The position numbers and the translations under genes are program-made. A DNA stretch of 64,000 nt from Actinoallomurus purpureus (GTDB lineage: Bacteria > Actinomycetota > Actinomycetes > Streptosporangiales > Streptosporangiaceae): assembly GCF_024055795.1 (NCBI RefSeq), contig NZ_JAMXMY010000010.1:1-64000 (forward strand). The letters run 5' to 3'. The notes below the pieces were generated by a model. The model did not search any database, was not told the DNA's origin, and worked only from the letters and a program-made list of their open reading frames with translations. Each line of letters opens with the position of its first letter. Within the stretch, counting starts at the first letter, position 1. Positions 49,864-58,620 of the stretch are shown piece by piece.

Positions 49864-51606
49864 CTAAAATCGGAAACCAAAGAGGCCCCCGTCGAGCTGG
49901 TCTGTAAGGAGCGGTTCGATCACGTAGGGACTGGAATCGAAGCCCTTATCCTCAGCTTTACGTAGGTCATCGGAGTTCATCGTGACGATGTACTGCATAC
50001 CCTCGTCTCGCATAACGTCTGCGGCGAGTTGCAGAGCGGCGGCGATTTGGCGCTCGTCAACTCCGTCGTAGAGGTGGCTGTCGTGAACGAGGAAATCCGG
50101 GCCACGGCCGTTGCGGTGAGCGATCACCGCAGTCGTGAGATCGAAGCAGAAGATAACCATGTTGTGGATGCCGCGGCTTCCGTCTGCGTCGATCTTGGCT
50201 TCGATGTCGAGGCGTTGTTTGCGAGCCTCGAACGTCAGGTAGGGGTTGTGGGATGGGCCGTACAGTTGACGAGCGAAGATGTTGAACAGGCGGCTGGCAT
50301 CGGAGGTGATCTCTGATCGATCGTCTAGGTCGTCGGCCATTACCGATTCCAGGGCCAATCGTCGGCTTTCGATCTCGCGTCGGCTGGCCTCCAAGGTCTG
50401 TGCGGCTTGGAAGCGGTTCCTCAAGGCTTCTAGTGTTGCCTGTTCTCTCGCGAGGACGGATTGGAGCGAGGTTAGGGCGTCGAGCGCGCCGCCTTCATTC
50501 AAAGTTTGCAGAAGTGAGGCGAGGCGTTGCCCAAGGCCTTCGCGTTCGCGTTCACGTTCGGCCAGTCGCCGTTCGACGCGGTCGGTTTCTTCTCTGAGTT
50601 GCTTTTCGCGGTTGCGAACGACGGTCTGATGGAAGGCACGCACTTCGTCAAACCGATGCCTTACCTCGCCGCCCAGGACAACGTTAAGCTGCTGAAATGC
50701 CTGTTCGAGATAGTGGTCGTCGGGTTCTGCAGCGTCGGTTGTCGCGCGCCGCATCTGCTGGAGGTTGTGGCGTTCGACTTCGTCAAGGTCGCGGAGTTCG
50801 CGGATTTGGCGGTCGAGCGCATCGGCTTCGCGGCGGAGGTCCTCATAGCCCGGCACAACCTGAAACTGCTCGATTTGCCGACGGAGTTCGGTGATGCGTT
50901 GTTCGACAGCACTAATCTCGCCGCGAAGCTCAGCCGAGCGGCCGACGATCTTGCCCCACACAGGGTCTTTGGCAGCCTCAACGAGTTTCCTACGGGTCGC
51001 GTCCTGTTGGGATAGAGTCCGATATTCGATGGCAAGACCGACGTCGAGGCCGAACAGGTAGCTAAGGCAGATCATTGCCTCGTGGGGTGATTGCCCAGAG
51101 AAGGTGCTCGTAGGATTTAGGAAACCGCCCGCGTCGACGCGGCGGATCGCAAATGACGTCAAGGTTCGGCCGCTGACCGGTGACTCCGGTGAGGGCACCC
51201 GGTAGAGATCCCGTGCGATGGTCCACTGCCAGTCTTTGAGGGTGATCTCCGCTGCGAACTGCTCGCCGAACAGACCAGTGTCCGCGCGCCGTGACACGTC
51301 GGGCTGAAGGTAGACCTTCGATGAGGCTGGCCGACGTTCAATCGTGATGGGTTCGCTCTGCCCAGGCCAGTCCATGACCAACCGGAAACGATGGTTGGCG
51401 AGAGCCTCATGGCTCCATAGCGATTTCTTCTGGGTGTTGGCTCCCAGGAGGTAGTGCAGGAGCTCGACCATACTCGACTTGCCGGCGCCGTTGCGGCTAT
51501 CGGTGTCGGCGGAGCGGTGGGTGCGGTCGGCGACAAGGAGATTCAGGCCCGCTCGGAACCGGAGGGTCTTGAACCGCTCGTCGTCGGCCCCGAGGCTACG
51601 TAGCAT
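49864..51606 (-). CDS. ABC-3C system ATPase (DUF2326, SMC-like)
   Basis: A 580-residue ABC/SMC-type ATPase. Walker A is SRNGAGKSSMVELLH (about residue 43). A long coiled-coil middle (about 215-430) is rich in Glu/Arg, for example TDRVERRLAEREREREGLG. The C-terminal DUF2326 domain has PDFLVHDSHLYDGVDERQI, a Walker-B-like stretch in which His replaces the usual Glu context. In ABC three-component systems this subunit is thought to sense invading DNA and license the effector. The start overlaps the middle component by 11 bases. Composition is visibly less GC-rich than the core genome. Confidence 0.85.
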   Translation of the reverse strand: MLRSLGADDERFKTLRFRAGLNLLVADRTHRSADTDSRNGAGKSSMVELLHYLLGANTQKKSLWSHEALANHRFRLVMDWPGQSEPITIERRPASSKVYLQPDVSRRADTGLFGEQFAAEITLKDWQWTIARDLYRVPSPESPVSGRTLTSFAIRRVDAGGFLNPTSTFSGQSPHEAMICLSYLFGLDVGLAIEYRTLSQQDATRRKLVEAAKDPVWGKIVGRSAELRGEISAVEQRITELRRQIEQFQVVPGYEDLRREADALDRQIRELRDLDEVERHNLQQMRRATTDAAEPDDHYLEQAFQQLNVVLGGEVRHRFDEVRAFHQTVVRNREKQLREETDRVERRLAEREREREGLGQRLASLLQTLNEGGALDALTSLQSVLAREQATLEALRNRFQAAQTLEASRREIESRRLALESVMADDLDDRSEITSDASRLFNIFARQLYGPSHNPYLTFEARKQRLDIEAKIDADGSRGIHNMVIFCFDLTTAVIAHRNGRGPDFLVHDSHLYDGVDERQIAAALQLAADVMRDEGMQYIVTMNSDDLRKAEDKGFDSSPYVIEPLLTDQLDGGLFGFRF

Positions 51607-51862
51607 CTGGCCGAGGGCGGAACATCAGGAGCTCGTTGCGGTCGTCCAAGTCGACCAAGCCCATGGCGTACAGCACGTCGAGCGCCAATGCGAACCACCA
51701 GAAAGACACGGGCGCTTGATGGTTGTGTTCCTCTCGCCAGGTCAGTAGCCGCCGCCAGGCCTGTGTGACGGTGACGGGCTGCGTACCCGTGGCGAGGATG
51801 ATCTGCGCCCCCACAGCGAGCAGCGCTCGTTGGGGCGCGACCCCCTTCGTGGGAACGATCAT
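51596..51862 (-). CDS. ABC-3C system middle component (MC6-like)
   Basis: An 88-residue helical protein: MIVPTKGVAPQRALLAVGAQ, a Trp-rich helix (VTQAWRRLL and FWWFALALDVLYAMG), and LVDLDDRNELLMF. The pattern matches middle component 6 of ABC three-component systems, a small winged-helix-like adaptor between ATPase and effector. Its start overlaps the effector stop by 4 bases, and its end overlaps the ATPase start, so all three are one operon. Confidence 0.75.
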   Translation of the reverse strand: MIVPTKGVAPQRALLAVGAQIILATGTQPVTVTQAWRRLLTWREEHNHQAPVSFWWFALALDVLYAMGLVDLDDRNELLMFRPRPDAT

Positions 51863-52815
51863 GGACTCACTCTCGACTCAGGCACGGTGGGGACGGACGG
51901 GGGCGGCACTTTGAAGATGTCACACTCCCCAAAGAAGTACATCAGGACCACGAGCGCGTTCAAGGACGCAGCGAAGCCCTTCGCCTCGTTGCCGAGAATG
52001 TGGAAGACCAGATCCTCCAGGATCTGATCCGGGTCGTCGTGGAGGTCTGCCAGCATCAGGTAGTACTCACGGAACCCTGCCGCAACATCGTCGCGCTCGA
52101 CCGGATCGACGACGTTGGCGTAGTAGGTCTCGACACACGGCACGTAGGCCATCGCGTGGGTCATCTGGGTCATAGCGTCCGGCGAGAACGCATTGAACTC
52201 CATCTTCTGATGGGACGGCACGGGGATCGGCCCGAGCCCGAAGTGTGGCTTGCGCTCCTTGGCCAGGTGTTCCAGCAAAGGCCGCACGTCTCGCAACGCG
52301 ACGCCGGTAACGACCTTCTTTGCAGGGAATTGGCACCCCAGCAGGTCTTCGATCTGGTGTCGTTCGAGTCTGAAGATCTCGTAGAGGAAGCGTCGATAAC
52401 CGAAGTTCGCGAAGGCGAGATCGGGAAAGGACTTCTTGGCCTCAGTCAGGGCAATTGAGACAATTGGGTCCATACCGCGCCGGTCGGAGTGTACAAAGGT
52501 GAAGATATCGAAGGCGCCAGGACGCTGCCGCAGAGCGCTGGCCAAGTCCCCGTTTATCTTCTTGGTCACCTCCCTTTCATCGACGGTCTGCGGCCCGTAG
52601 CAGGCGAACAGATTTCGATCGTCGATCATCAGCCCGTCCGCTCCACGATCTCCGAGACTGCCGCGAGTGCGGACATCGAAGAATCCGGGGTCGCGCTGGC
52701 ACATGAGGTCCAGGAAGAACTCCTCTAAGCCCTCGCCGTGTAGAGAGTTGAGCTTCGCGCTGAGCATGTCCCGGACGAGCAGGCGCTCCCAGAGCTCTAG
52801 AGCATGGGTTTGCAT
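51859..52815 (-). CDS. ABC-3C system effector with nuclease-like N-terminus and CTD
   Basis: A 318-residue protein. The N-terminal part (about 25-125) has GEGLEEFFLDLM, RTRGSLGDRGADGLMID and LFACYGPQ, the Glu, GxxGDxGxDG and Gln pattern of PD-(D/E)xK-type nuclease domains. A linker leads to an all-helical C-terminal domain (about 180-300) that in this class docks to the ATPase complex. ATG at 52815 is the first start of the operon. Predicted role: cleavage of foreign nucleic acid when the sensor is triggered. The catalytic assignment is inference from pattern. Confidence 0.72.
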   Translation of the reverse strand: MQTHALELWERLLVRDMLSAKLNSLHGEGLEEFFLDLMCQRDPGFFDVRTRGSLGDRGADGLMIDDRNLFACYGPQTVDEREVTKKINGDLASALRQRPGAFDIFTFVHSDRRGMDPIVSIALTEAKKSFPDLAFANFGYRRFLYEIFRLERHQIEDLLGCQFPAKKVVTGVALRDVRPLLEHLAKERKPHFGLGPIPVPSHQKMEFNAFSPDAMTQMTHAMAYVPCVETYYANVVDPVERDDVAAGFREYYLMLADLHDDPDQILEDLVFHILGNEAKGFAASLNALVVLMYFFGECDIFKVPPPSVPTVPESRVSP

Positions 52816-53300
52816 ACGAACGGTTCCCCCAGGATGACCATGATGAGGCTTCGGCGTCTATCGTATCGAGACGACCCATCTCGTAGAGGCCGATCGTGCC
52901 CTCGATGATGCGCTCCGAGGCTTGATGTTGCCTCCACTCATCTCGGAACGAAGGGTTACTTTCGGCTACAGATCGGAAGGTCCCGGGTCGCTGGCCTGCC
53001 CTGTGCTCCGGGTCAGCCTGTTCTCGGATTCCCTGCGCGTCCCGTCTGACGACAGTTGTGACGACAACGACGACATCCAATGGCACGTGATTTCAGCCAT
53101 CAAGAACTGTCCGTCCACGATCCGCCGGCGCTTGGCGCGACGCAGGTCGGCAACCGAGACGCGGTGGTTACGGCCGACCTTGGTGACCTTGCAGGGGAAG
53201 CCGCCCTTGCGGCGAGGGCCCACGCACCAGACAGATCCCAAAGCGCACAAGGAGCCCGTTGGTAGAGTTGGTGCAGCCCCCCCACCTAGGGAAAGGCGGG
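52816..53300. other. Gap upstream of the ABC-3C operon with eroded DNA
   Basis: About 485 bases. It should contain the minus-strand ABC-3C promoter. The only coding trace is an excisionase-like remnant at about 53110-53250. Around 53301 a plus-strand permease begins with AAAGG upstream. Confidence 0.5.
53110..53250 (-). pseudogene. Excisionase-like helix-turn-helix remnant
   Basis: The minus frame reads RKGGFPCKVTKVGRNHRVSV, then ADLRRAKRRR. This resembles the second half of small actinobacterial excisionase/HTH proteins (GEFPCKV...GRxxxVxxADLRRAL). The first helices are absent. It may come from the same or another integrated element; low confidence because only about 35 residues match. Confidence 0.35.
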
Positions 53301-54776
53301 GTGGCTGAGGTGAGGGAAGCTGCGGCGGGTGGGCAGGCCGGCGAGAGTTCCGTCGATCTCGGGGGCTACCAGCAAGAGCTGAAACGGACGCTCGGCTCCT
53401 TTCAGGTGTTCGCGATCTCGTTCGCGTTCATCTCGGTGGCGGTCGGCATCTTCTCGACATATGACGACGTGCTCCGTAACGCAGGGCCGGTCGGGATCTG
53501 GCTTTGGGTCATCGCGGCGGTAGGGCAGGTCCTGGTGGCGTTGGTGGTCGCGCAGTTCGCGGCCCGCATCCCGCTCAGCGGGTCCTCCTATCAATGGGCC
53601 TCGCGACTGACCAACCCGAAGATCGGCTGGGGGTTCGGTTGGCTGACCTTCTGCTATCTGGCGATCGCCGTGGTGGCGGTCGACAATGCGCTTGCGAGCC
53701 AGGCATTCATGCCGCTCGCCGGCATCAAGCCGGATGAGGGCACCGCGCGCCTGATCACGCTCGTGGTGCTGCTCATCCAGGCCTTGCTCGCAGTGGCCTC
53801 GACCCGCATCGTCAGCATGATCAACGGGAGCGCGGTGGGGCTCGAACTGGTGCTCGTCGTGGTGGTGTCGATCGCGCTCATCATCGCTGTGGCGATCACG
53901 GGCAACGGCGCAGTCGACAACCTCACCTCGCGCGGTGTCACCGAGAACGCCCACGGCTATTTCGCCGTCGGCGGCGGGTTGATGCTCGCGATGATCGCGG
54001 GCCTCGCTACGCTTGTCGGCTTCGACGCCGCGGCGAACCTGGCCGAGGAGGCCAAGGATCCCTATCGCAGCGTCCCGCGCGCGATCGTGGGGTCGGTCGT
54101 GGCGGCCGGACTGCTGGGACTGCTGTTCCTGATCTCGCTCACCGTCGCGATCGACGATATCGCCCGGATCAGCGCGAGCGGTGCGCCGGTCGCCGCGATC
54201 ATGCGCGATCAGCTCGGTCCGGTGATGGAGAGGACGCTGCTGGTCGCGATCACGTTCGCGTTCTTCGGCGCCGGGATGGTGATAATGGCCGCGTGCTCGC
54301 GGATCGTGTTCGCGATGTCACGCGACTCACGCTTCCCTGCCCACCGGCTGATGCGGCGGGTCGACCCGCGCACGCATACGCCAGTCCCGGCGACGATCCT
54401 GATCTTCGTCGTGGGGGGCTTCCTGATGGTCGCGCTGCCGGGTGCCGCACTGCTGGAGCTGATCACAGCCTCGACGATCCTCCCGGCGATCATCTACGGC
54501 TTGACGGTTACCCTCTACCTGGCGGTGCGCAGACGACTAGGTCGCAAGAAAGGCGCGTTCGACCTCGGGCGCTTCGAGCTGCCGGTCGCGATCGGCGCGC
54601 TGGTGTGGTCAGTCGCCTCACTGTTTTTCCTGGTGACGCCCGCGACGGCGTTCGTCCCCGTCCTGATCGTGGTCGGCTTGCTCCTCGCGGGCGGGCTGTT
54701 CCTGCTCGGCCTGCTGATATTCGACCGCGAGGTGCTCGAGACCGAGCCCGGAGACGTAAGCGTCTTCACGCATTGA
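53301..54776 (+). CDS. APC-family amino-acid permease
   Basis: A 491-residue transporter with about 12 hydrophobic segments. FQVFAISFAFISVAVGIFSTY is TM1 with its unwound Gly region, and LVGFDAAANLAEEAKDP is the TM6-7 signature of amino acid/choline transporters. Imports an amino acid or amine; specificity unknown. GTG at 53301 has GAAAGG upstream; GTG at 53310 and the longer frame from 53259 are alternatives. Stands alone. Confidence 0.87.
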   Translation: MAEVREAAAGGQAGESSVDLGGYQQELKRTLGSFQVFAISFAFISVAVGIFSTYDDVLRNAGPVGIWLWVIAAVGQVLVALVVAQFAARIPLSGSSYQWASRLTNPKIGWGFGWLTFCYLAIAVVAVDNALASQAFMPLAGIKPDEGTARLITLVVLLIQALLAVASTRIVSMINGSAVGLELVLVVVVSIALIIAVAITGNGAVDNLTSRGVTENAHGYFAVGGGLMLAMIAGLATLVGFDAAANLAEEAKDPYRSVPRAIVGSVVAAGLLGLLFLISLTVAIDDIARISASGAPVAAIMRDQLGPVMERTLLVAITFAFFGAGMVIMAACSRIVFAMSRDSRFPAHRLMRRVDPRTHTPVPATILIFVVGGFLMVALPGAALLELITASTILPAIIYGLTVTLYLAVRRRLGRKKGAFDLGRFELPVAIGALVWSVASLFFLVTPATAFVPVLIVVGLLLAGGLFLLGLLIFDREVLETEPGDVSVFTH

Positions 54777-54955
54777 CAGAGAGACCAATCGACCCCGATT
54801 CAGCCGTGAAGCGGTCGATTCCCTGTGATCGCTGGTGATTGCCAACGCTGCGAGTACGAGCTTCCGGCGATCTATGCGAGCCGGGCGCCGACCCAGAACG
54901 CCCGGGCCCGGTTCGTCCGCCAGGTCCTACACCGGCGCGCGGACATCATGAGTGT

Positions 54956-55504
54956 TCATGGCCGGTATGCGGGTCCCAGGTTTCCGGCCACTGCGAGCAG
55001 CGTGATGCCACAGGTTGCGCGCGCGCCGATCATTGCGATTCCCGAGTAAGTGCCTGTCGGGTCGCCCTTGTGAAAAGCAACCTTGAACTGCAGTGTCTTG
55101 GACTTGTGGGCGTACAGGGCTCCGAGGGTGTGGTCCTCGCTGTACCAGTCGTGCTGCGGGCTGGAGTTATTGCGCGACAACCCGAACCGGTGCCAGCTTC
55201 CGTGTCCCCACCGCCAACTGACGGTAGGGGTCGGCCCCCAGTGATTGTGATTGGGCGGGACCCCGATGCTGTAGTCGAAGAACAGACCACGGAGTGTGGT
55301 GCCGGTCTTGTTGTACAAGGTGGTTCGCACCGTGACGGACTGCCCGGGACGGTGTGCCGTGGGGAATGAGTTGCTCCACGACGCCTTGATCGCTCCCTGG
55401 TGGCAGATCGTCGAGGCTTCGGCTGCGGGCATTCCGCTCAGGAAAGTGGTCGCAGCTGGTATCAATACGGCGGCCGCGCTTGCGGCGAGCATGCGTGAGC
55501 GCAT
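54956..55504 (-). CDS. Secreted protein of unknown function
   Basis: A 182-residue protein with a signal peptide (MRSRMLAASAAAVLIPAATT, cut near AEA-S). The mature part is a beta-rich domain with two cysteines (STICHQ and RATCGI) and a His/Trp-rich centre (NHNHWGP, SWRWGHGSWHRF). The arrangement resembles small secreted beta-sandwich proteins (PGQSVTVRTTLYNKTG), but I recognise no family. ATG at 55504. Confidence 0.7.
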   Translation of the reverse strand: MRSRMLAASAAAVLIPAATTFLSGMPAAEASTICHQGAIKASWSNSFPTAHRPGQSVTVRTTLYNKTGTTLRGLFFDYSIGVPPNHNHWGPTPTVSWRWGHGSWHRFGLSRNNSSPQHDWYSEDHTLGALYAHKSKTLQFKVAFHKGDPTGTYSGIAMIGARATCGITLLAVAGNLGPAYRP

Positions 55505-55597
55505 GGGTCTGCTCCGGGGGAATATGTAGTGAAGGCTTGCCGATTATCTGCAGTGGTGCGGCCGTTGTCCAATGAACCGCTGGTCTGGAATCGGCGC

Positions 55598-56338
55598 TCA
55601 GGCGGGGGCGCCGTTCAGGACTTCGACCTGGCCGGTGTCCAGGGAGTAGTACGCGCTGACCACGGCCAGGGTCCCTTTGCTCACCAACGGCGCGAGGTCG
55701 TGATTGCCGCGTAGGGCATCCGCGGTCAGCTTCACCTGGGCTCTGGTCATCGCGTCGACGGGGTCTGCGCTGCGCTCCCTTGCGGCCTGTTCGTATGCCG
55801 AGCGCAGAGCCTGCACGATCGCCTGCAGGTTGCCCGGCAGCGGCTTGCCTTCCCGGAGGGACTTGTACGCGGCGGAGACCGCGCCGCACCGTTGGTGACC
55901 GAGTACGACGATCAGGGGGGTGCCGCTGGTCATCGGCCCGTACTCGACGGATCCGGTGACCACCGGCCCCACGGCCTGCCCGCCGGTACGCATCACGTAC
56001 AGATCACCCAACCCCGTGTCGAAGACGAGCTCGGGCGGGACCCGGGAATCGATGCACGACAACACCACTCCGTAGGGTTGCTGCTTGGCAGCCAGCAACT
56101 CGCGGCGTGCGGGATCGCGGTCAGGATGCTGAAGTGCGCCGGTCACCCAGCGTCTGTTGCCGTTCATCAGCCGTTCGTAGGCGGCCTTCGGCGAGCCCGG
56201 AGACGCTCCTGTCGTAGGCGTGGGCGCCGCCATGTTCACCGCCTCGTCCGACGAGCAACCGGCGAGATACGCCGTGGCAAGGGACACGGAGCCTGCCAGT
56301 AGCGTTCGCCGTCCCGGACCGCCGGTTGGAAGGCTCAT
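55598..56338 (-). CDS. Exported beta-carbonic anhydrase (lipoprotein)
   Basis: A 246-residue protein. ATG at 56338 has AAGGA 8 nt upstream and begins MSLPTGGPGRRTLLAGSVSL, with twin arginine and a lipobox LAGC, so Tat export and lipidation are likely. The catalytic zinc ligands are in SCIDSRVPPE (Cys, Asp-Arg pair) and GHQRCGAV (His, Cys). Reversible CO2 hydration at the cell surface. Most bacterial beta enzymes are cytoplasmic; the exported form is less common. The longer frame to 56506 lacks a ribosome site. Confidence 0.88.
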   Translation of the reverse strand: MSLPTGGPGRRTLLAGSVSLATAYLAGCSSDEAVNMAAPTPTTGASPGSPKAAYERLMNGNRRWVTGALQHPDRDPARRELLAAKQQPYGVVLSCIDSRVPPELVFDTGLGDLYVMRTGGQAVGPVVTGSVEYGPMTSGTPLIVVLGHQRCGAVSAAYKSLREGKPLPGNLQAIVQALRSAYEQAARERSADPVDAMTRAQVKLTADALRGNHDLAPLVSKGTLAVVSAYYSLDTGQVEVLNGAPA

Positions 56339-56605
56339 GATCTGGATCCTTCCCGCTCCGGGCAAGGCCCCGACAATGGAGACGTATGGCGAGGATTTAA
56401 GAACTGTCCGTCCATGGCCTGCCGTCTCGGTCCTTTCCCCGTGCGGCACGGGCAGCGGCTTCTCGTCGTCGATCACGTCGTACGGCCGCCCGCGCCGACC
56501 ACACACAAAGTGATGTTCTCGATCACCGTGACCTGGCCGAACGCGAGATCGACCGTGCGTTTGTGTGCAGACGGGTCCGCACCGCCGCTCCGCGACGCGG
56601 CTTGG

Positions 56606-57205
56606 TCACCGGTCCTGGGCCGCCGGGCGCGGGCTGCGGGAGGCCTGGGCGAGCAGTTCGTCGACGGACCACTGGTCGTAGACGTGCTCGCCGTACTTGC
56701 AGGCCAGCACGCGGCCGTCCTCGGCGATCAGAAAGTCGGCGGGCAGGCCGAAGCGTCCGCCGTGCGGGTTGGCCGCGGGGCCGTGCTCGCGCCTGCGGAT
56801 GATGGCCCACGTGCTGCGCAGGACCGCCCGGAGGATCGGGATCCAGGCACGCGGGTGCAGGAGCGCCCGCCGCGCCGATTCGACGCCGAACTCGACGTAC
56901 AGCCGCTTGTCCGGGTCGGCGATGACGGCGAACGGCAGGTCGGCGGTGTGCTCCCGCAGTTCGTCGGCGGGCGAGTGGAATACGACGACCTCGCGGATGC
57001 CGGCCGCCTCGATCTCGGCATGGCGCCGCACGATCGACCGTAGGTGGAGATTGCACACCGGGCAGCCCGCGAAGCGGCGGAACTGCAAGTGGACGAGGCG
57101 TCCGGGCTCCGGGACACGGATCGGCGGCCCGGAGACGGGGGTGAACTCGCGGCCCCCGATCACGGTGCCGGGGTGGGGCCTGTGGAGATCGCCGTGCGCG
57201 GCCAT
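56606..57205 (-). CDS. Thioredoxin-fold peroxiredoxin-like protein
   Basis: A 199-residue AhpC/TSA-type protein. FRRFAGCPVCNLHLR holds a CxxC active site in place of the peroxiredoxin TxxC. VVVFHSPADELREH, FAVIADPDKRLYVEFGVE and GLPADFLIAEDGRVLACKYG complete the fold. Likely a thiol peroxidase or reductase. ATG at 57205 has GAAGG 7 nt upstream. Divergent from a tetR gene across two operators, so it is probably that regulator's target. Confidence 0.83.
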   Translation of the reverse strand: MAAHGDLHRPHPGTVIGGREFTPVSGPPIRVPEPGRLVHLQFRRFAGCPVCNLHLRSIVRRHAEIEAAGIREVVVFHSPADELREHTADLPFAVIADPDKRLYVEFGVESARRALLHPRAWIPILRAVLRSTWAIIRRREHGPAANPHGGRFGLPADFLIAEDGRVLACKYGEHVYDQWSVDELLAQASRSPRPAAQDR

Positions 57206-57221
57206 CACGTCACCTTCCCTG

Positions 57222-57268
57222 TAGGCGTACAACATACGCTAACACGGGTAGGCGTACCTTGTACGCTG
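57222..57268. promoter_or_regulatory. Two TetR-type operators in the divergent promoter
   Basis: TAGGCGTACAACATACGCTA (57222-57241) and TAGGCGTACCTTGTACGCTG (57249-57268) are near-identical inverted repeats with centres 27 bp apart. They fill the space between the thioredoxin-fold gene and tetR. The second overlaps a TACGCT hexamer that could be the tetR -10. Confidence 0.8.
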
Positions 57269-57276
57269 TCAGGACC

Positions 57277-57933
57277 ATGCCACGTCCACGCTCACTCACC
57301 GACACTCAGATCGCGGCGGCGGCGCTCGCGGTCATCGACCGCGACGGGCTCGCCGCCCTGACGATGCGCGCGGTCGCAAAGGAGCTCGGCATGGGGACGA
57401 TGTCCCTGTACCGCTACGTCGACGACCGCGAGCAGCTCGAGGGACTGGTCGTCGAACGCGTGCTCGGCGCGGTCGACACCACACCCCCGGCCGGCTCATC
57501 GTGGCGGGAACGGCTCGCGACCATGGTCGAGCGCGTCCGTGGCGCCGTCGGCGCCCATCCCCAGGTGGTGCCGCTGATGCTGACCCACCGCCAGAGTTCT
57601 CCGAGCAGCCGCCACTGGGCGGAGTCCGTCCTCGGCATCCTGACCGAGGCGGGGATCGACGGCGAGCGGCGCGTCATCGCCCTGCGCGGCCTGCTCGGCT
57701 ACCTCATCGGGGCGATCCAGCTGGAGCACCTCGGCCCGCTGTCCGGTACGGGCACGCGGACGATGGCGGCACTGCCGGGCGACGATTTCCCGCTCCTGGC
57801 CGAGACGGCGCGGCAGGCCGCGGGGATCACGTTGGACGAGGAGTTCCACCGGGGTCTCGCCATCCTCCTGAACGGCCTGGCCGACGAGGCCCGGGCGGGC
57901 GGAAGGCCGCGATCCCCTGCGCGCCGCCGATGA
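57277..57933 (+). CDS. TetR family transcriptional regulator
   Basis: A 218-residue regulator. The helix-turn-helix is LTMRAVAKELGMGTMSLYRYV (positions about 34-54, typical TetR_C group), preceded by DTQIAAAALAVIDRDG. The C-terminal domain (TetR_C_1-like) has HPQVVPLMLTHRQSSPSS and LRGLLGYLIGAIQLE. Probably a repressor of itself and the divergent thioredoxin-fold gene. ATG at 57277; AGGA is only 2 nt away and a -10-like hexamer 9 nt away, so near-leaderless translation is possible. Confidence 0.88.
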   Translation: MPRPRSLTDTQIAAAALAVIDRDGLAALTMRAVAKELGMGTMSLYRYVDDREQLEGLVVERVLGAVDTTPPAGSSWRERLATMVERVRGAVGAHPQVVPLMLTHRQSSPSSRHWAESVLGILTEAGIDGERRVIALRGLLGYLIGAIQLEHLGPLSGTGTRTMAALPGDDFPLLAETARQAAGITLDEEFHRGLAILLNGLADEARAGGRPRSPARRR

Positions 57934-57972
57934 CGCGGCTCGGGAACGTGGGTTCTCAAGGGCGGGCGGTGG

Positions 57973-58479
57973 TCAGCGGAGATCGATGCTGCCGTGGGCC
58001 AACTCACGGTCACCGAGGAGGACGTCCGTCCCTTCGGGCAGCAAAGGCGGGATGAGCGCCGGCAGGTCGATCCCCGCCCAGTCGACGCGGACCTCGAGTG
58101 ACCGGTGCTCCGCGGGCGCCACGATCTCTTCGGCCGGCAGCACCCGGACGCGCTCCGCGCCGTCCGGCGTCGCGAGGAGCGCGTAGGCGCCCACCGGCTC
58201 GGGCTCCCCGCCGTGGACCCGCCGCTCGGAGTCCCAGGTGATCTCCGTCAGCCCGGGGAGCTTCAGCCCGACGAACGGGTACAGGTCGCGCGCCGACACC
58301 TCCTCGCCCCGCTGGTAGACGCGGATGGCGAGGGTGCCGCCGGAGTGCGGGCTCCAGCCGGTGCGGAGGAAGCCGGCGACGGCGTGCCGCAGACCGGGCA
58401 GGTCGGTGAAGGTCCGCAGGTGTCCGCGGCCGCCGCTTCCCGCGACGGCCGACTCCTCGAACAGGTAGTAGCTGTACAT
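57973..58479 (-). CDS. Hypothetical protein
   Basis: A 168-residue cytoplasmic protein, start MYSYYLFEESAVAG. It has alternating hydrophobic strands (GTLAIRVYQRGEEVSARDLY), VGAYALLATPDGAERVRVLP, and LEVRVDWAGIDLPALIPPLL near the end. No signal, helix or motif is recognised. Codon use and length suggest a real gene; no operon partner. Confidence 0.6.
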   Translation of the reverse strand: MYSYYLFEESAVAGSGGRGHLRTFTDLPGLRHAVAGFLRTGWSPHSGGTLAIRVYQRGEEVSARDLYPFVGLKLPGLTEITWDSERRVHGGEPEPVGAYALLATPDGAERVRVLPAEEIVAPAEHRSLEVRVDWAGIDLPALIPPLLPEGTDVLLGDRELAHGSIDLR

Positions 58480-58620
58480 GCGGCGTCTCCGACGAAGGTG
58501 TGGCCGGGTGTGACCGGAGCGTAGCCGACCAGCGCATACGGAGTGGTCACGATTCGATGGCCGTTCGTGCCGTACGCCCGAGTTGGTGCTCCAGACCCAA
58601 TCCTCACCAGGACCTGGGCA

